A stretch of DNA of 64,000 nt from Clostridium paraputrificum (GCF_900447045.1 NZ_UAWH01000018.1:1-64000); one strand, 5' to 3'. Shown: positions 7,210 through 17,255, counted from the stretch's first letter. A program made the numbers and translations. Notes: a model not told the origin generated them from the letters alone.

Positions 7210-8533
7210 AAATAAAAAAAGAGTTTTATTTAATTTTATGCCATATGAGTGTGCAGCTGTAGAAGAGTTTTTAGAAGAAGAGGCAAGTAAAGGATGGTTA
7301 TTAACTTCTATTAGTGGCAACATATTTAAATTTGAAAAGATTAAAGCAAGAAAATTAAAATTTACAGTTGATATACTTGGAGATGTTACTTTCTTCCATG
7401 CTGAAGATAATGAAGAAACATTAAGATATAGAGATTATTGTGAAGAAGCTGGTTGGAAATATGTTTGTAGCAAAGGTAAGATTCAAATTTTTTATACTGA
7501 AGATAATTTAGAGTTAATCCCAATACACACTGATGAGAAAGAAAAATTTAAACAAATAATAAAGGCATCTATGTGGAATGTCTTGGGATATGCAGTTATT
7601 GTTGCTTTATGGATGATTGTTTTTTACCAATGGTTTGCTAGCTTTGGTATGGTAAAGACTATTTTCTCAAGTAATGTAATGATATTATGTTCATTTATAT
7701 ATAGTGCAGCCATACTTTATTATTCTATAGAACTAATTTTATTTATTCAGTGGATTATAAAAAGTAGAATAAGTTTAAAAGAAAATAAATTCATACCATA
7801 TAACTCGTATAAATCATTAAAAAGAAAAAATAAACTTTATATAATAGGAATAATACTTGCACTAGTATTTATTATTGTTACTCCTGCAATGGATAGTAGT
7901 TTTTCTAGAGTCGAAATAGTATCTGTTTTATCTTTCTTTTTAGTTTTTATGCTTCTTTTTTATATGATAATAAAATTTTTAAAGAAAAAGAATTTTAAGA
8001 GAAGAACTAATATAATTATTACTATTTTAAGTTGTATAGTGATGTATATTCTTTTTATTAATCTAACAGTATTTAATGTATTAGGAGGCACATTCTCCAA
8101 TGATATTAAGAAAAATTATGAGTATATATCAAATTTAATATTAAATGATTTTGGATATGAAGAAACATGTAATAAGGTATATAGTTCTAAAAGTATAATA
8201 GCAGAAAATAGAAGCTATTTTAGTGAAGGAGAAAATGAATTATTTTTTTATGATACTTTTATATGTGATAGTAATTGGCTTTTTGAGTTATGTGTAAATA
8301 AAAAAATTAAAAGCTTTTGTAAATTATCATATGAATATGATGATGCTGATTTAATATTAGAAATTATAGAAACCAATCTACCTAAAGATGTTTGTGTTTA
8401 TGCAAACAATAATAAACTAGGGAAAAAGTATATTGTCATTGGTGAAAATAAATATATAAGTATTTCTAATAACTTTAAAGATTTAGATGAAGAGGAATTT
8501 TTAAATATTATATATAATGAATGTTTTGCTTAG
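7199..8533 (+). CDS. DUF2812 membrane protein
   Basis: The 444-residue protein begins with a soluble DUF2812 domain (about 5-115; FMPYECAAVEEFLEEEASKGWLL and a later YRDYCEEAGWKYV), followed by about five hydrophobic segments between 120 and 320 and a soluble C-terminal part. The start is the ATG at 7199 preceded by TTGGAGGAGAG; earlier in-frame codons lie inside padR. Its biochemical role is unknown. DUF2812 proteins are usually co-transcribed with PadR regulators and are thought to act in envelope stress or export, but this is only association. Confidence 0.8.
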   Translation: MKNKNKKRVLFNFMPYECAAVEEFLEEEASKGWLLTSISGNIFKFEKIKARKLKFTVDILGDVTFFHAEDNEETLRYRDYCEEAGWKYVCSKGKIQIFYTEDNLELIPIHTDEKEKFKQIIKASMWNVLGYAVIVALWMIVFYQWFASFGMVKTIFSSNVMILCSFIYSAAILYYSIELILFIQWIIKSRISLKENKFIPYNSYKSLKRKNKLYIIGIILALVFIIVTPAMDSSFSRVEIVSVLSFFLVFMLLFYMIIKFLKKKNFKRRTNIIITILSCIVMYILFINLTVFNVLGGTFSNDIKKNYEYISNLILNDFGYEETCNKVYSSKSIIAENRSYFSEGENELFFYDTFICDSNWLFELCVNKKIKSFCKLSYEYDDADLILEIIETNLPKDVCVYANNNKLGKKYIVIGENKYISISNNFKDLDEEEFLNIIYNECFA

Positions 8534-8555
8534 CAAGATTATTCAAATTGAGAAT

Positions 8556-8589
8556 AAAAAGGACTTAATTCGTCCTTTTTATTTTATTT
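8556..8589 (+). terminator. Terminator after PadR/DUF2812 operon
   Basis: AAAAAGGAC (8556-8564) pairs with GTCCTTTTT (8572-8580) around a 7-nt loop, followed by ATTTTATTT. Confidence 0.85.
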
Positions 8590-8715
8590 AATATAAAGGA
8601 AATCTAAAACATGGTCAAAGGTATTGAAAAAAATCAAATAAATACATATAATTAGACTTATGATGTAAACAGTGGATGCATTTAAGTTAAGTAACATTGC
8701 ATATTTAGGAAAAGC

Positions 8716-8768
8716 AATGGTTTAAAAGTTGGAAGTTTAAAACACTAATAGCTTTTAAACCATTTTTT
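8716..8768 (+). terminator. Terminator-like inverted repeat just upstream of ychF
   Basis: A perfect 13-bp stem, AATGGTTTAAAAG (8716-8728) against CTTTTAAACCATT (8752-8764), has a 23-nt loop and is followed by further T residues (to 8768). It lies only 45 bp before the ychF start with no gene between it and the previous terminator, so it may be a leader attenuator or the end of a short untranslated RNA. Confidence 0.6.
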
Positions 8769-8813
8769 ACGACATTAGGTGGAATGTTTTTAGGAAGAAA
8801 GGAATGTAAGAAT

Positions 8814-9911
8814 ATGAAATTAGGAATAGTAGGTTTACCAAACGTAGGGAAAAGTACCTTATTTAACGCAATTACAAAGGCAGGAGCAGAATCAGCTAAC
8901 TATCCATTCTGTACTATAGAACCAAACGTTGGTGTTGTATCAGTACCAGATAAGAGATTAGATGTACTAGAAAAAATGTATAATACTAAAAGAAAAGTTT
9001 ATACAGCAATAGAATTCTATGATATTGCAGGACTAGTTAAAGGAGCGTCTAAAGGAGAAGGTCTAGGAAATAAGTTCCTTTCTCATATAAGAGAAGTAGC
9101 TTCAATAGTACATGTTGTTAGATGTTTTGATGATGAAAATGTTGTTCACGTAGAAGGAAGCGTTGATCCAATAAGAGATATAGAAACTATAAATTTAGAG
9201 CTTATATTCTCAGATTTAGAAATTCTAGAAAGAAGAATGGAAAAATCATTAAAGCTTGTTAGATCTGGTGACAAAGCAGCTAAGGCAGAATATGCAATAA
9301 TGGAAAAAATAAAGGCTCAATTAGAAAAGAATTTACCAGCTAGATCATTAGATTTTACTGAAGAAGAAATGGTATTTGTAAAAAGTTTATTCTTAATAAC
9401 TTCGAAGCCAGTTTTATATGCATGTAACATATCTGAAGATGATTTAATGAGTGGAAATTTAGAAAATGATTATGTAAAGAAAGTCCAAGAATATGCTAAG
9501 GCTGAAAAGGCAGAAGTTATGATAGTATGTGCTAGTCTTGAAGAACAATTATCAGGACTTGATGAAGAAGAAAAGGCAGAAATGCTATCAGAATATGGAT
9601 TAGATGAATCAGGATTAGATAAGCTTATAAGAGCTTCTTATAAATTATTAGGACTTATGAGTTTCTTAACAGCTGGTGTTCAAGAAGTAAGAGCTTGGAC
9701 GATTAAAGCTGGAACAAAAGCTCCACAAGCAGCAGGAAAGATTCACTCAGATATTGAAAGAGGATTTATAAGAGCAGAAGTTGTTGCTTACGATGATTTA
9801 GTTGAATGTGGTTCAGAAGCAAAAGCTAAAGAAAAAGGTCTTTATAGATTAGAAGGAAAAGACTATATAATGGAAGATGGAGATGTAGTTAACTTTAGAT
9901 TTAATGTATAA
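8814..9911 (+). CDS. ychF: YchF/OLA1-family nucleotide-binding GTPase
   Basis: The 365-residue protein starts MKLGIVGLPNVGKSTLFN, the diagnostic N-terminus with P-loop GLPNVGKST at 6-14. Further marks are DIAG(L) for G3, a central coiled helical arm (about 125-205) and a C-terminal TGS domain ending in MEDGDVVNFRFNV. The family binds ATP better than GTP, associates with ribosomes and affects stress responses. I chose the ATG at 8814 because the in-frame ATG 30 nt earlier has no ribosome site and would add residues absent from the family. It is monocistronic, bracketed by hairpins. Confidence 0.96.
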   Translation: MKLGIVGLPNVGKSTLFNAITKAGAESANYPFCTIEPNVGVVSVPDKRLDVLEKMYNTKRKVYTAIEFYDIAGLVKGASKGEGLGNKFLSHIREVASIVHVVRCFDDENVVHVEGSVDPIRDIETINLELIFSDLEILERRMEKSLKLVRSGDKAAKAEYAIMEKIKAQLEKNLPARSLDFTEEEMVFVKSLFLITSKPVLYACNISEDDLMSGNLENDYVKKVQEYAKAEKAEVMIVCASLEEQLSGLDEEEKAEMLSEYGLDESGLDKLIRASYKLLGLMSFLTAGVQEVRAWTIKAGTKAPQAAGKIHSDIERGFIRAEVVAYDDLVECGSEAKAKEKGLYRLEGKDYIMEDGDVVNFRFNV

Positions 9912-9929
9912 AGTAAATTACAGCTTTAA

Positions 9930-9968
9930 AGAAGAGATATCTTTTTAGATGTCTCTTCTATTTTTTTT
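9930..9968 (+). terminator. Terminator after ychF
   Basis: AGAAGAGATATC (9930-9941) pairs with GATGTCTCTTCT (9948-9959) with one G-U pair, followed by ATTTTTTTT. Confidence 0.92.
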
Positions 9969-10033
9969 GAAAAAAATTCAAATTATTTTCCAATTATAGA
10001 AGGGATTTAGAAAGTTTTCTCGAATATTTATAA

Positions 10034-10090
10034 AAAAGTGGGTAAAAGTGGTGTAAAGTGGTTGAAAGTAGAGTAAAATCACTATAAAGT
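10034..10090 (+). promoter_or_regulatory. MraZ operator (four direct repeats) and dcw promoter
   Basis: GTGGGTAAAA, GTGGTGTAAA, GTGGTTGAAA and GTAGAGTAAA start at 10038, 10048, 10058 and 10068, giving exact 10-bp spacing, the known pattern of MraZ binding sites ahead of its own operon. TTGAAA (10062-10067) within the repeats and TAAAGT (10085-10090) 17 bp later are a plausible sigma-A promoter, so bound MraZ would cover the -35. Confidence 0.88.
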
Positions 10091-10108
10091 ATATAGAGGA
10101 GTACAAAA

Positions 10109-10537
10109 ATGTTTATTGGTGAATATCAACATGCCTTAGATAGTAAAAACAGAATGATTGTACCCTCCAAGTTAAGGGAGGAGCTAGGTAATAAGTTTGT
10201 TATTACAAAGGGGCTAGATGGATGCCTATATGCTTACCCACAAGATGAATGGAAAAATTTAGAAGAAAAGATGAAAACTCTACCTCTTACCAATAGAGAT
10301 GCTCGATCTTTTGTAAGGTTTTTCTTTGCAGGAGCATGTGAAATAGAGATGGACAAGCAAGGAAGAGGGTTGATTCCACAAAATCTTAAAGAATATGCAG
10401 GAATAGAAAAGGAAATAGTAAGTATAGGAGTATTAACTAGAGTAGAAATATGGAGTAAAGAAAAGTGGCAAGAATACAATGATTCTAATGTTGATTTTGA
10501 ATCAATTGCAGAAAAAATGAGTGACTTAGGAATATAA
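10109..10537 (+). CDS. mraZ: Division/cell-wall cluster regulator MraZ
   Basis: The 142-residue protein has two AbrB-like swapped-hairpin halves: [21 protein letters not shown] at the N-terminus and [20 protein letters not shown] in the middle, each with the D-x-[KR]-x-R-x-x-[IVL]-P pattern. MraZ forms ring-shaped oligomers and represses the cluster that it heads. Four matching operator repeats lie 20-70 bp upstream. It is followed 12 nt later by rsmH, the standard order. Confidence 0.96.
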   Translation: MFIGEYQHALDSKNRMIVPSKLREELGNKFVITKGLDGCLYAYPQDEWKNLEEKMKTLPLTNRDARSFVRFFFAGACEIEMDKQGRGLIPQNLKEYAGIEKEIVSIGVLTRVEIWSKEKWQEYNDSNVDFESIAEKMSDLGI

Positions 10538-10549
10538 GGAGTTTTGACA

Positions 10550-11482
10550 ATGGAATTTAAACACGTTTCAGTTTTATTAAATGAATGTCTTGATGCCTTA
10601 AATATAAAAGATGATGGAATTTATGTAGACTGTACCCTAGGGGGAGCAGGTCATTCATCTCATATATTACAAAGGTTATCAAAGGATGGTTTATTGGTAG
10701 GAATAGACCAGGATACAGATGCTTTAAAAGCAGCTGGTGAAAGATTAAAAGAATATGAAAATAAGAAGTTAGTCCATAATAATTTTCATAATATAGATAG
10801 TATTTTAGAAGAATTAGAAATACCAAAAGTTGATGGAATATTAATGGATCTTGGGGTGTCCTCTTATCAATTAGATGAGGGAGAAAGAGGATTTAGTTAT
10901 ATGAAAGATGCTCCTTTAGATATGAGAATGAACAGAGATAGAGAGTTCTCTGCTTATGACGTAGTTAATAGTTACTCCATGGAGGATCTTTGGAGAATTA
11001 TAAGAGATTATGGTGAGGAAAAGTTTGCAAAAAGAGTAGCGGAATTTATAGTTAATAAAAGAGAAGAAAAGCCAATAGAAACTACTCTAGAGCTTGTTGA
11101 CATAATAAAGGCAGCAATACCTGCAAAAGCTAGAAGAGAAGGTCCTCATCCGGCTAAAAGAACCTTTCAAGCTATTAGAATAGAAGTTAATGGGGAGCTG
11201 GAAATTCTAAATAAAGCTATTGAAGATGGGGTGAATAGACTAAATAAAGGTGGAAGAATGGCAATTATAACCTTCCATTCCTTAGAAGATAGGATTGTAA
11301 AGTTAAAGTTTAGAGAACTTGCAAATCCATGTACTTGTCCAAAGGAGTTCCCAATCTGTGTATGCGGGAAGAAACCTTTAGTTAAGCTTATATCAAGAAA
11401 AGCTATTGAACCATCAAAAGAAGAAGTAGAAGAAAATCCAAGAAGTAGAAGTGCTAAGTTAAGAGTTATAGAGAGATTTTAG
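10550..11482 (+). CDS. rsmH: 16S rRNA (cytosine-1402-N4)-methyltransferase
   Basis: The 310-residue enzyme begins [17 protein letters not shown] and has the SAM-binding loop [12 protein letters not shown] (about 24-35), [14 protein letters not shown] and [13 protein letters not shown], all typical of RsmH/MraW. It methylates N4 of C1402 in the ribosomal P site. The ATG at 10550 is 8 nt after AAGGAG; an in-frame TTG two codons earlier is less well spaced. The C-terminal cysteine cluster ([15 protein letters not shown]) is present, as in most Firmicute members. Confidence 0.96.
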   Translation: MEFKHVSVLLNECLDALNIKDDGIYVDCTLGGAGHSSHILQRLSKDGLLVGIDQDTDALKAAGERLKEYENKKLVHNNFHNIDSILEELEIPKVDGILMDLGVSSYQLDEGERGFSYMKDAPLDMRMNRDREFSAYDVVNSYSMEDLWRIIRDYGEEKFAKRVAEFIVNKREEKPIETTLELVDIIKAAIPAKARREGPHPAKRTFQAIRIEVNGELEILNKAIEDGVNRLNKGGRMAIITFHSLEDRIVKLKFRELANPCTCPKEFPICVCGKKPLVKLISRKAIEPSKEEVEENPRSRSAKLRVIERF

Positions 11483-11516
11483 AGATTAGTTATAAAAAAA
11501 TGGGGATGTGAATAAA

Positions 11517-12014
11517 ATGATAGTAAAAGAGTATGAATATATAAGAGGGAATACAGCAACTCAGCCAAGAAGAAGTAGTGAACCTGACAGAAAAAGATAT
11601 GAGGAACTACAAAAGGCAAAGAGAGAAAGAAAGAGAAGAAAACTTGAAGAGGAAAGACGTAAGAGAAAAGGTGCACGTCAAATAGCCGCTGCAATTGCAA
11701 TACTAGGTGTTATAACAATAGCAAGAGATACTAAGGTATATTCAATGCAAAGTGATTTGGCAAAACTTAATAGCGAAATTAAAAGCGTTGATGATGAAAA
11801 TGAAGCATTAAGAGTTGAACTCCTAAAAGTAGCATCATTAGATAATATCAAAACTAATGCTGAGGAGAAATTAGGGATGGTAGTAGCTACAAAGGATGAA
11901 ATGTTACAGATGGATTTATCGGGAAACTATTTTGAAGATTTAGAAAATGATGAAACTAATGCAAAAGATAATAAGAGTGGATTGTTTTCTAAAATAATGG
12001 ATGCACTAGATTAA
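11517..12014 (+). CDS. ftsL: FtsL-like septum formation initiator protein
   Basis: The 165-residue protein has a long, very basic N-terminal segment (KRYEELQKAKRERKRRKLEE), one membrane span (about 53-68, IAAAIAILGVITIA) and a coiled-coil of about 75-110 (SDLAKLNSEIKSVDDENEAL). This layout and its place between rsmH and the penicillin-binding protein identify it as the FtsL-type bitopic division protein that scaffolds septal synthases. I take ATG 11517; the GTG three codons earlier has a Shine-Dalgarno only 2-3 nt away. The acidic tail (EDLENDETNAKDN) is variable in the family. Confidence 0.82.
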   Translation: MIVKEYEYIRGNTATQPRRSSEPDRKRYEELQKAKRERKRRKLEEERRKRKGARQIAAAIAILGVITIARDTKVYSMQSDLAKLNSEIKSVDDENEALRVELLKVASLDNIKTNAEEKLGMVVATKDEMLQMDLSGNYFEDLENDETNAKDNKSGLFSKIMDALD

Positions 12015-12077
12015 TAGTAGCATCCCTTATATTTTATATGACTTAGCTACGGAACAATGATAGATGGAGGAATATGA

Positions 12078-14297
12078 GTGAAGAATAGTAGATTCAGAGA
12101 CAAAGCTTCAATGAAGAAGAGAATGAGTTTGGCTCTAGTAGGGTTGACATTTCTATTCTTTGTTTTGAGTGTAAGACTAGCTTACATAATGATTGGAAAA
12201 CATGCTGAATATTCTGCAATGGCAAAGGAACAGTGGACAAGCGAAGTAAAAATTGATGCTAGAAGAGGGAGAATATTAGATAGAAATGGTGTAGAATTAG
12301 CTGTTTCTGCTAATGTTTATAGAGTTGATTTTGACTTGAATGCAATTAGAGCATACTATAAAAAAAGTATAGAAAATAATAAAGGGTATAAGTCTAGTGC
12401 AGAGCTTGCACCTTTAATTGCTGAAGCAGTAGGTATGGAAACTAAAGATGTTCAAAAAAAGTTGGATACAAAACTTCCAAGTGGTAAAGATGCAGGTGCA
12501 GCTACTTTAATAAGAAGAATAGAAAAACAACAAGCTGATAATTTAAAGAAATTAATAGAAGAAAAAAAATTGTCTGGAATAATTGTTTCGCCAGATACAA
12601 AAAGATATTATCCTAATGGATCTTTTTTATCTCATGTTTTAGGGTCAACTAATAGTGATGGTAAAGGTCTTACAGGAGTAGAATTACAATATGATAGTGC
12701 ACTTTCTGGCGTTCCAGGAAGAAAGATAACTGAGTTAGAAAGTCAAAGTGGAGGATTTCCTTACACAATTTCACAATTTACTAATCCAGTTGATGGAAAA
12801 GATGTAACTTTAACTATAGACGAAAATATACAATTTTTTGCTGAAAGTGTAGCATCCCAAGCATTAATTGATCATAAGGCTAAGGCAGTTTCTGTTTTAG
12901 TAATGGACCCCAAAACAGGAGAAATACTTGCTATGGTAAATAAACCTGACTTTGATCCTAATAATCCTTATGATGGAATAGAAAATTTTGTGGGAGAAAC
13001 TGATGGAGAAAAACTTCAAAAAATGTGGAGAAATAGGCTAGTAAATGATACCTTTGAACCAGGATCTATATTTAAGGTAATTACTGCTATTACTGCTATG
13101 GAAGAAGGTTTAGTTTCGGAAAATGATACATTCACCTGTAATGGAAGTCTAACATATGGTAATAGAAGAATAAAGTGTTGGAAGTCTGGAGGACATGGTA
13201 CTCAAACATTTGGAGAAATAATTCAAAATTCATGTAACGTTGGATTTATGCAACTTGGTGAAAAAATAGGTAGCGAAACTTTAGTTGAGTATATTAAGAA
13301 GTTTGGTTTTGGACAAATTTCTGGTGTGGATTTACCAGGTGAAGCAAAGGGAATTATAAAGAAGGCTGCAAATATGTCTATTACAGACTTAGTTACAATA
13401 GCTTTTGGACAAACTAACACAGTAAATTCTGTTCAATATATGGCTGCATTTAATACTGTAGCTAATGGAGGTACATGGATTCAACCTCATATAATGAAAG
13501 AAATTACTCATAAAGATGAAAATGGAACAAGAGTAATGGACGAATCTTTTGAAGCTACAACTAAGAAATTAGCATCTGAAGAGAATACAGCTCAATTAAG
13601 ACAATACCTTGAAAGAGTTGTTACTTCAGGATCAGGAAAAGGTACTTTCATGGAGGGATATCATATTGGAGGTAAAACAGGTACTGCACAAAAAGTTGAA
13701 AATGGTACTTATTCATCTTCCAAATATTTATCAACTTTTGTAGGTATGGCGCCTGTAGATGATCCAAAGGTAACTATAATGGTATCTGTTGATGAACCAG
13801 GAACTGGTGTGTATTATGCAGGTCCTGTATGTACACCATATGCTAAAACTTTATTTACAAATATATTCAATTACATGGAAGGTAAGTTCTCATCAGAAAA
13901 TGCTGTTTCAATAGTAAAAGAAGTTACAGTTCCAGAAGTAAGAGGAAAGAATATAGAAGAAGCTAAAAAAATTATAAAAGAACAAAAGTTAGAGTGTGAA
14001 GTTGTTGGAAATGGATCATATGTAAAATCAATGACACCATTCCCAGGATATGCAGTAAAAGAAGGATCAAAAATAACACTTTATACTGAGGGAGAAGCAG
14101 AAAACTTAACAAGAGTTATAATGCCTGATATTAGAGGATATTCTTTAGAGAAAGCATCAGCTCTATTAGGCTCACTAGGACTTAAGTATTCGGTAGATGG
14201 TGAAGGAATGGTTCAAAGTCAAAGTATTCCTTATGGTGAATTAATTGAAAAAGGAACAACAGTTAAACTAGAATTAAACAATGAGTATGGAGATTAA
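12078..14297 (+). CDS. spoVD: Class B penicillin-binding protein, SpoVD/PBP2 type, with two PASTA domains
   Basis: The 739-residue transpeptidase has an N-terminal membrane anchor (about 16-37), a dimerisation domain, and a transpeptidase domain with SIFK (330-333), SCN (385-387) and KTG (533-535). Two PASTA repeats end the protein (about 616-671 and 679-735). It cross-links peptidoglycan in septum or spore cortex. The start is a GTG 8 nt after GGAGG, because the nearby ATG is immediately closed by a stop. PASTA repeats favour SpoVD or a combined FtsI/SpoVD role; with no second class B gene in this cluster it may serve vegetative division as well. Confidence 0.9.
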   Translation: MKNSRFRDKASMKKRMSLALVGLTFLFFVLSVRLAYIMIGKHAEYSAMAKEQWTSEVKIDARRGRILDRNGVELAVSANVYRVDFDLNAIRAYYKKSIENNKGYKSSAELAPLIAEAVGMETKDVQKKLDTKLPSGKDAGAATLIRRIEKQQADNLKKLIEEKKLSGIIVSPDTKRYYPNGSFLSHVLGSTNSDGKGLTGVELQYDSALSGVPGRKITELESQSGGFPYTISQFTNPVDGKDVTLTIDENIQFFAESVASQALIDHKAKAVSVLVMDPKTGEILAMVNKPDFDPNNPYDGIENFVGETDGEKLQKMWRNRLVNDTFEPGSIFKVITAITAMEEGLVSENDTFTCNGSLTYGNRRIKCWKSGGHGTQTFGEIIQNSCNVGFMQLGEKIGSETLVEYIKKFGFGQISGVDLPGEAKGIIKKAANMSITDLVTIAFGQTNTVNSVQYMAAFNTVANGGTWIQPHIMKEITHKDENGTRVMDESFEATTKKLASEENTAQLRQYLERVVTSGSGKGTFMEGYHIGGKTGTAQKVENGTYSSSKYLSTFVGMAPVDDPKVTIMVSVDEPGTGVYYAGPVCTPYAKTLFTNIFNYMEGKFSSENAVSIVKEVTVPEVRGKNIEEAKKIIKEQKLECEVVGNGSYVKSMTPFPGYAVKEGSKITLYTEGEAENLTRVIMPDIRGYSLEKASALLGSLGLKYSVDGEGMVQSQSIPYGELIEKGTTVKLELNNEYGD

Positions 14298-14337
14298 TGA
14301 GTAAGAACTTCTTTTAATAATTAATAGAGGTAAAAAA

Positions 14338-15795
14338 ATGATTCTTCAAAAGCTTTTAGAAAAAAGCAATTATACAATAATTCAAGGTAACTTAAATGTA
14401 GATATAAATGGCATTAGTTATGATAGCAGACGTATAAAAAGTGGAGATATCTTCTTTTGTATAAGAGGTTTAAAGAATGAAGGACACAAGTATGCTAACG
14501 AAGCTGTTAAAAAGGGTGCAAAAGTAATTGTATGTGAAGAAGATATACAATTAGAAAATAAAGAAATAACTATAGTAAAGGTGGAGGAGACTAGGAAAGC
14601 ATTAGCTATAGTCTCTGCCACCTTCTATAATAATCCTCATAAAAAAATGAAAATGATTGGAGTTACAGGCACCAACGGGAAAACAACAACAACCTTTATG
14701 ATAAAAAGCATTTTAGAAAAAGAAGGACATAAGGTAGGACTTGTAGGAACAATATCAAATCATATAGGAAATATAATAGTACCTTCAGAAAGAACAACGC
14801 CGGAATCACTAGAACTTTACAAATTGTTTCATGAGATGGTAGAGAAAAAATGTGAATATTGCGTAATGGAAGTATCATCACATTCTCTAGCCCTTGATAG
14901 GGTGTATGGAATTAATTTTGATGTTGGTATATTTACAAATCTTACTCGTGATCATCTTGATTTTCATAAAACCTTTGAAAATTATTACGAGGCTAAATTG
15001 AAGCTTTTTAAAGAAAGTGGTATAAGTATTGTAAATGTTGACGATAATTATGGAAAGAGAATAATAGATGAAATATCTGGAGAATCACTATCTTATTCTG
15101 TAAAAAGCGAATCAGATTATAAAGCCTTTAATGAAAAGTGTGAAAGTGAATTTTCAACTTATGATATTAACCTTAAAGGAAAAAAAGAAACTATAAAGGT
15201 TGGATTGCCAGGTGAGTTTAATATTTATAATTCTCTTGGTGCTATAGGGGCCTCCCTTGCTCTTAATGTGTCTATTGAATCAATAAAAAAGGGCATAAAA
15301 GATGTTGTTGTTACTGGAAGGTGTGAAAAAGTAGGAAAAGAATATAAGTTACCTTATACAATAATAATCGACTATGCACATACACCAGATGGATTAGATA
15401 ATATTTTAACTACAGTGAATGGATTTAAAAAAAATAGACTAATATCTGTATTTGGATGTGGGGGAGACAGGGATAAAGTTAAAAGGCCTCAAATGGGGAA
15501 AATAGGAACAGAACTCTCTGAAATTTCAATAATAACCTCTGACAACCCAAGAACTGAAGAACCTATAAGAATTATAGACGATATTATTAAAGGGATAAAT
15601 AAAAATAACTATGAAGTTATAGAAAATAGAAAAGAAGCCATTAAAAGAGCAATTGATTTAGCACAAGCTGGAGATGTAATTGTAATTGCTGGTAAAGGTC
15701 ATGAAACTTATCAAGAATTAAAAAGTGGTAAAATACACTTTGACGAAAGAGAAATTGTTGATAAAATATTAAAGGAAAAAGAAAAGGAATATTAG
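14338..15795 (+). CDS. murE: UDP-N-acetylmuramoyl-tripeptide synthetase MurE
   Basis: The 485-residue ligase shows the Mur pattern: ATP loop GTNGKTTT (111-118), TRDHLDFH (203-210), the carbamylated-lysine region YYEAKLKLF, IDYAHTPDGL (344-353) and the amino-acid pocket DNPRTEEP (402-409). DNPR is the signature of enzymes that add diaminopimelate rather than lysine, so the third residue of the peptide stem is predicted to be DAP. It acts in the cytoplasm, between MurD (not in this window) and MurF, which follows. Confidence 0.95.
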   Translation: MILQKLLEKSNYTIIQGNLNVDINGISYDSRRIKSGDIFFCIRGLKNEGHKYANEAVKKGAKVIVCEEDIQLENKEITIVKVEETRKALAIVSATFYNNPHKKMKMIGVTGTNGKTTTTFMIKSILEKEGHKVGLVGTISNHIGNIIVPSERTTPESLELYKLFHEMVEKKCEYCVMEVSSHSLALDRVYGINFDVGIFTNLTRDHLDFHKTFENYYEAKLKLFKESGISIVNVDDNYGKRIIDEISGESLSYSVKSESDYKAFNEKCESEFSTYDINLKGKKETIKVGLPGEFNIYNSLGAIGASLALNVSIESIKKGIKDVVVTGRCEKVGKEYKLPYTIIIDYAHTPDGLDNILTTVNGFKKNRLISVFGCGGDRDKVKRPQMGKIGTELSEISIITSDNPRTEEPIRIIDDIIKGINKNNYEVIENRKEAIKRAIDLAQAGDVIVIAGKGHETYQELKSGKIHFDEREIVDKILKEKEKEY

Positions 15796-15887
15796 TTTAA
15801 TATTTATATTATAATTAATTATGTGGAATATTGCATAAGCAGTATTCCACATATTGTTGAATGTTATAGGAAGAAGAGGTAGATAAC

Positions 15888-17252
15888 GTGGAATTAAGCT
15901 TTGATGAATTAGTACTAGCAGTAAAAGGTGAAATTCTAGTAGATAATGAAAACAGAAATTTCAATAATGTAAATACTGATACTAGAAAGATTGAAAAAGA
16001 CAATGTTTTTATAGCATTAAAAGGTGAAAACTTTAATGGTAATGTCTATGCAAAAGATGCATTAGAAAAAGGTGCATCCATAGCTATAATTGATGAAGTT
16101 GTAGGTAGTCTAGAGGATATTCAAGGTTTAGGAATAATTATTAAAGTCAAAAATACATATGATGCTCTATTAGATCTTGCACACTATTATAGAAATAAAC
16201 TAGGAATAAAGGTAATTGGAGTAACTGGATCTACAGGAAAGACATCTACAAAAGATTTAGTTGCAGCCTTTTTAAGTAATAAGTATAAGGTGTTTAAAAC
16301 TAAAGGAAATTTTAATAATGAAGTTGGTTTACCTCTTATGGTATTTCAATTAGATTCTACATATGATGTAGCTGTTCTAGAATTAGGAATGAGTGATTTA
16401 GGAGAGATACATAAGCTTGCAGAATGTTCAAGACCTAATATTGGACTTATAACAAACATTGGATTATCACATCTTGAAAATTTAAAAACAAGAGAAAATA
16501 TCTTGAAAGCAAAGATGGAAATTACAGATTTCTTTACAAAGGATAATGTTTTAATAGTTAATGGAGAAGATGAGTATCTTCCAAATGTAGAAAGTGATTT
16601 CTATAAACTTATAAAAACAGGATATGATGAAAGTTTTAACTTTAGAGCAAAAGATATTGAACTAACAGATAAAGAAACATCCTTTACTGTAGTAAGCCAA
16701 GAAGGTGAATATAGATTTAATCTTCCTATGGTAGGAGCACATAACGTATTAAATGCTTTGCTTGGTATAGCTGCTTGTAGAGAACTTAATGTAAGCTATG
16801 AAGATATGATAAAGGGGTTAGACAACTTAGAAGCTACTTCTATGAGATTACAATTTATTAATAAAGATAAGTTTACAATTATTAATGATTGTTATAATGC
16901 TAGTCCTGATTCAATGAAAGCTGCTCTAGATGTATTAGAAAATACAAAGGGTAAAAGAAAGATAGCTATTTTAGGAAATATGAATGAACTTGGTAATGAG
17001 TCAGAGAAGGCACACAAAGAAGTTGGTGAGTATGCCACTAATAAGGCAGACCTACTGATTTCAACAGGTGAAGAAAAAGAAAACTATAAAATGGGGTTTA
17101 AAAAGGATAGTGTTAAGCTTTATAACACAAAAGAAGACTTAATAGAAGATTTAAGAAATGTAATAAAAGAAGGAGATGCTATAATAATTAAGGCATCTAG
17201 GGGAGTTAAGTTTGAAGAAATAGTAAAAGCCCTAGAAAATTTAGATATATAA
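15888..17252 (+). CDS. murF: UDP-N-acetylmuramoyl-tripeptide-D-alanyl-D-alanine ligase MurF
   Basis: The 454-residue ligase has TGSTGKTS (113-120) as its ATP loop, GNFNNEVGLPL, LELGMSDLGEI and NDCYNASPDSMKAAL, all typical of MurF. It adds D-Ala-D-Ala to complete the pentapeptide precursor. It begins at a GTG preceded by AGGAAGAGGTAG, about 90 bp after murE; that gap contains the inverted repeat GTGGAATA/TATTCCAC, a weak hairpin with no T-run. MurF leads into mraY with a 36-bp gap. Confidence 0.95.
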   Translation: MELSFDELVLAVKGEILVDNENRNFNNVNTDTRKIEKDNVFIALKGENFNGNVYAKDALEKGASIAIIDEVVGSLEDIQGLGIIIKVKNTYDALLDLAHYYRNKLGIKVIGVTGSTGKTSTKDLVAAFLSNKYKVFKTKGNFNNEVGLPLMVFQLDSTYDVAVLELGMSDLGEIHKLAECSRPNIGLITNIGLSHLENLKTRENILKAKMEITDFFTKDNVLIVNGEDEYLPNVESDFYKLIKTGYDESFNFRAKDIELTDKETSFTVVSQEGEYRFNLPMVGAHNVLNALLGIAACRELNVSYEDMIKGLDNLEATSMRLQFINKDKFTIINDCYNASPDSMKAALDVLENTKGKRKIAILGNMNELGNESEKAHKEVGEYATNKADLLISTGEEKENYKMGFKKDSVKLYNTKEDLIEDLRNVIKEGDAIIIKASRGVKFEEIVKALENLDI

Positions 17253-17255
17253 TGA

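Noticed and set aside
15800..15887. Inverted repeat between murE and murF (GTGGAATA/TATTCCAC) as a terminator
   Set aside because: The stem is short, lacks a T-run, and murE and murF are expected to be co-transcribed.
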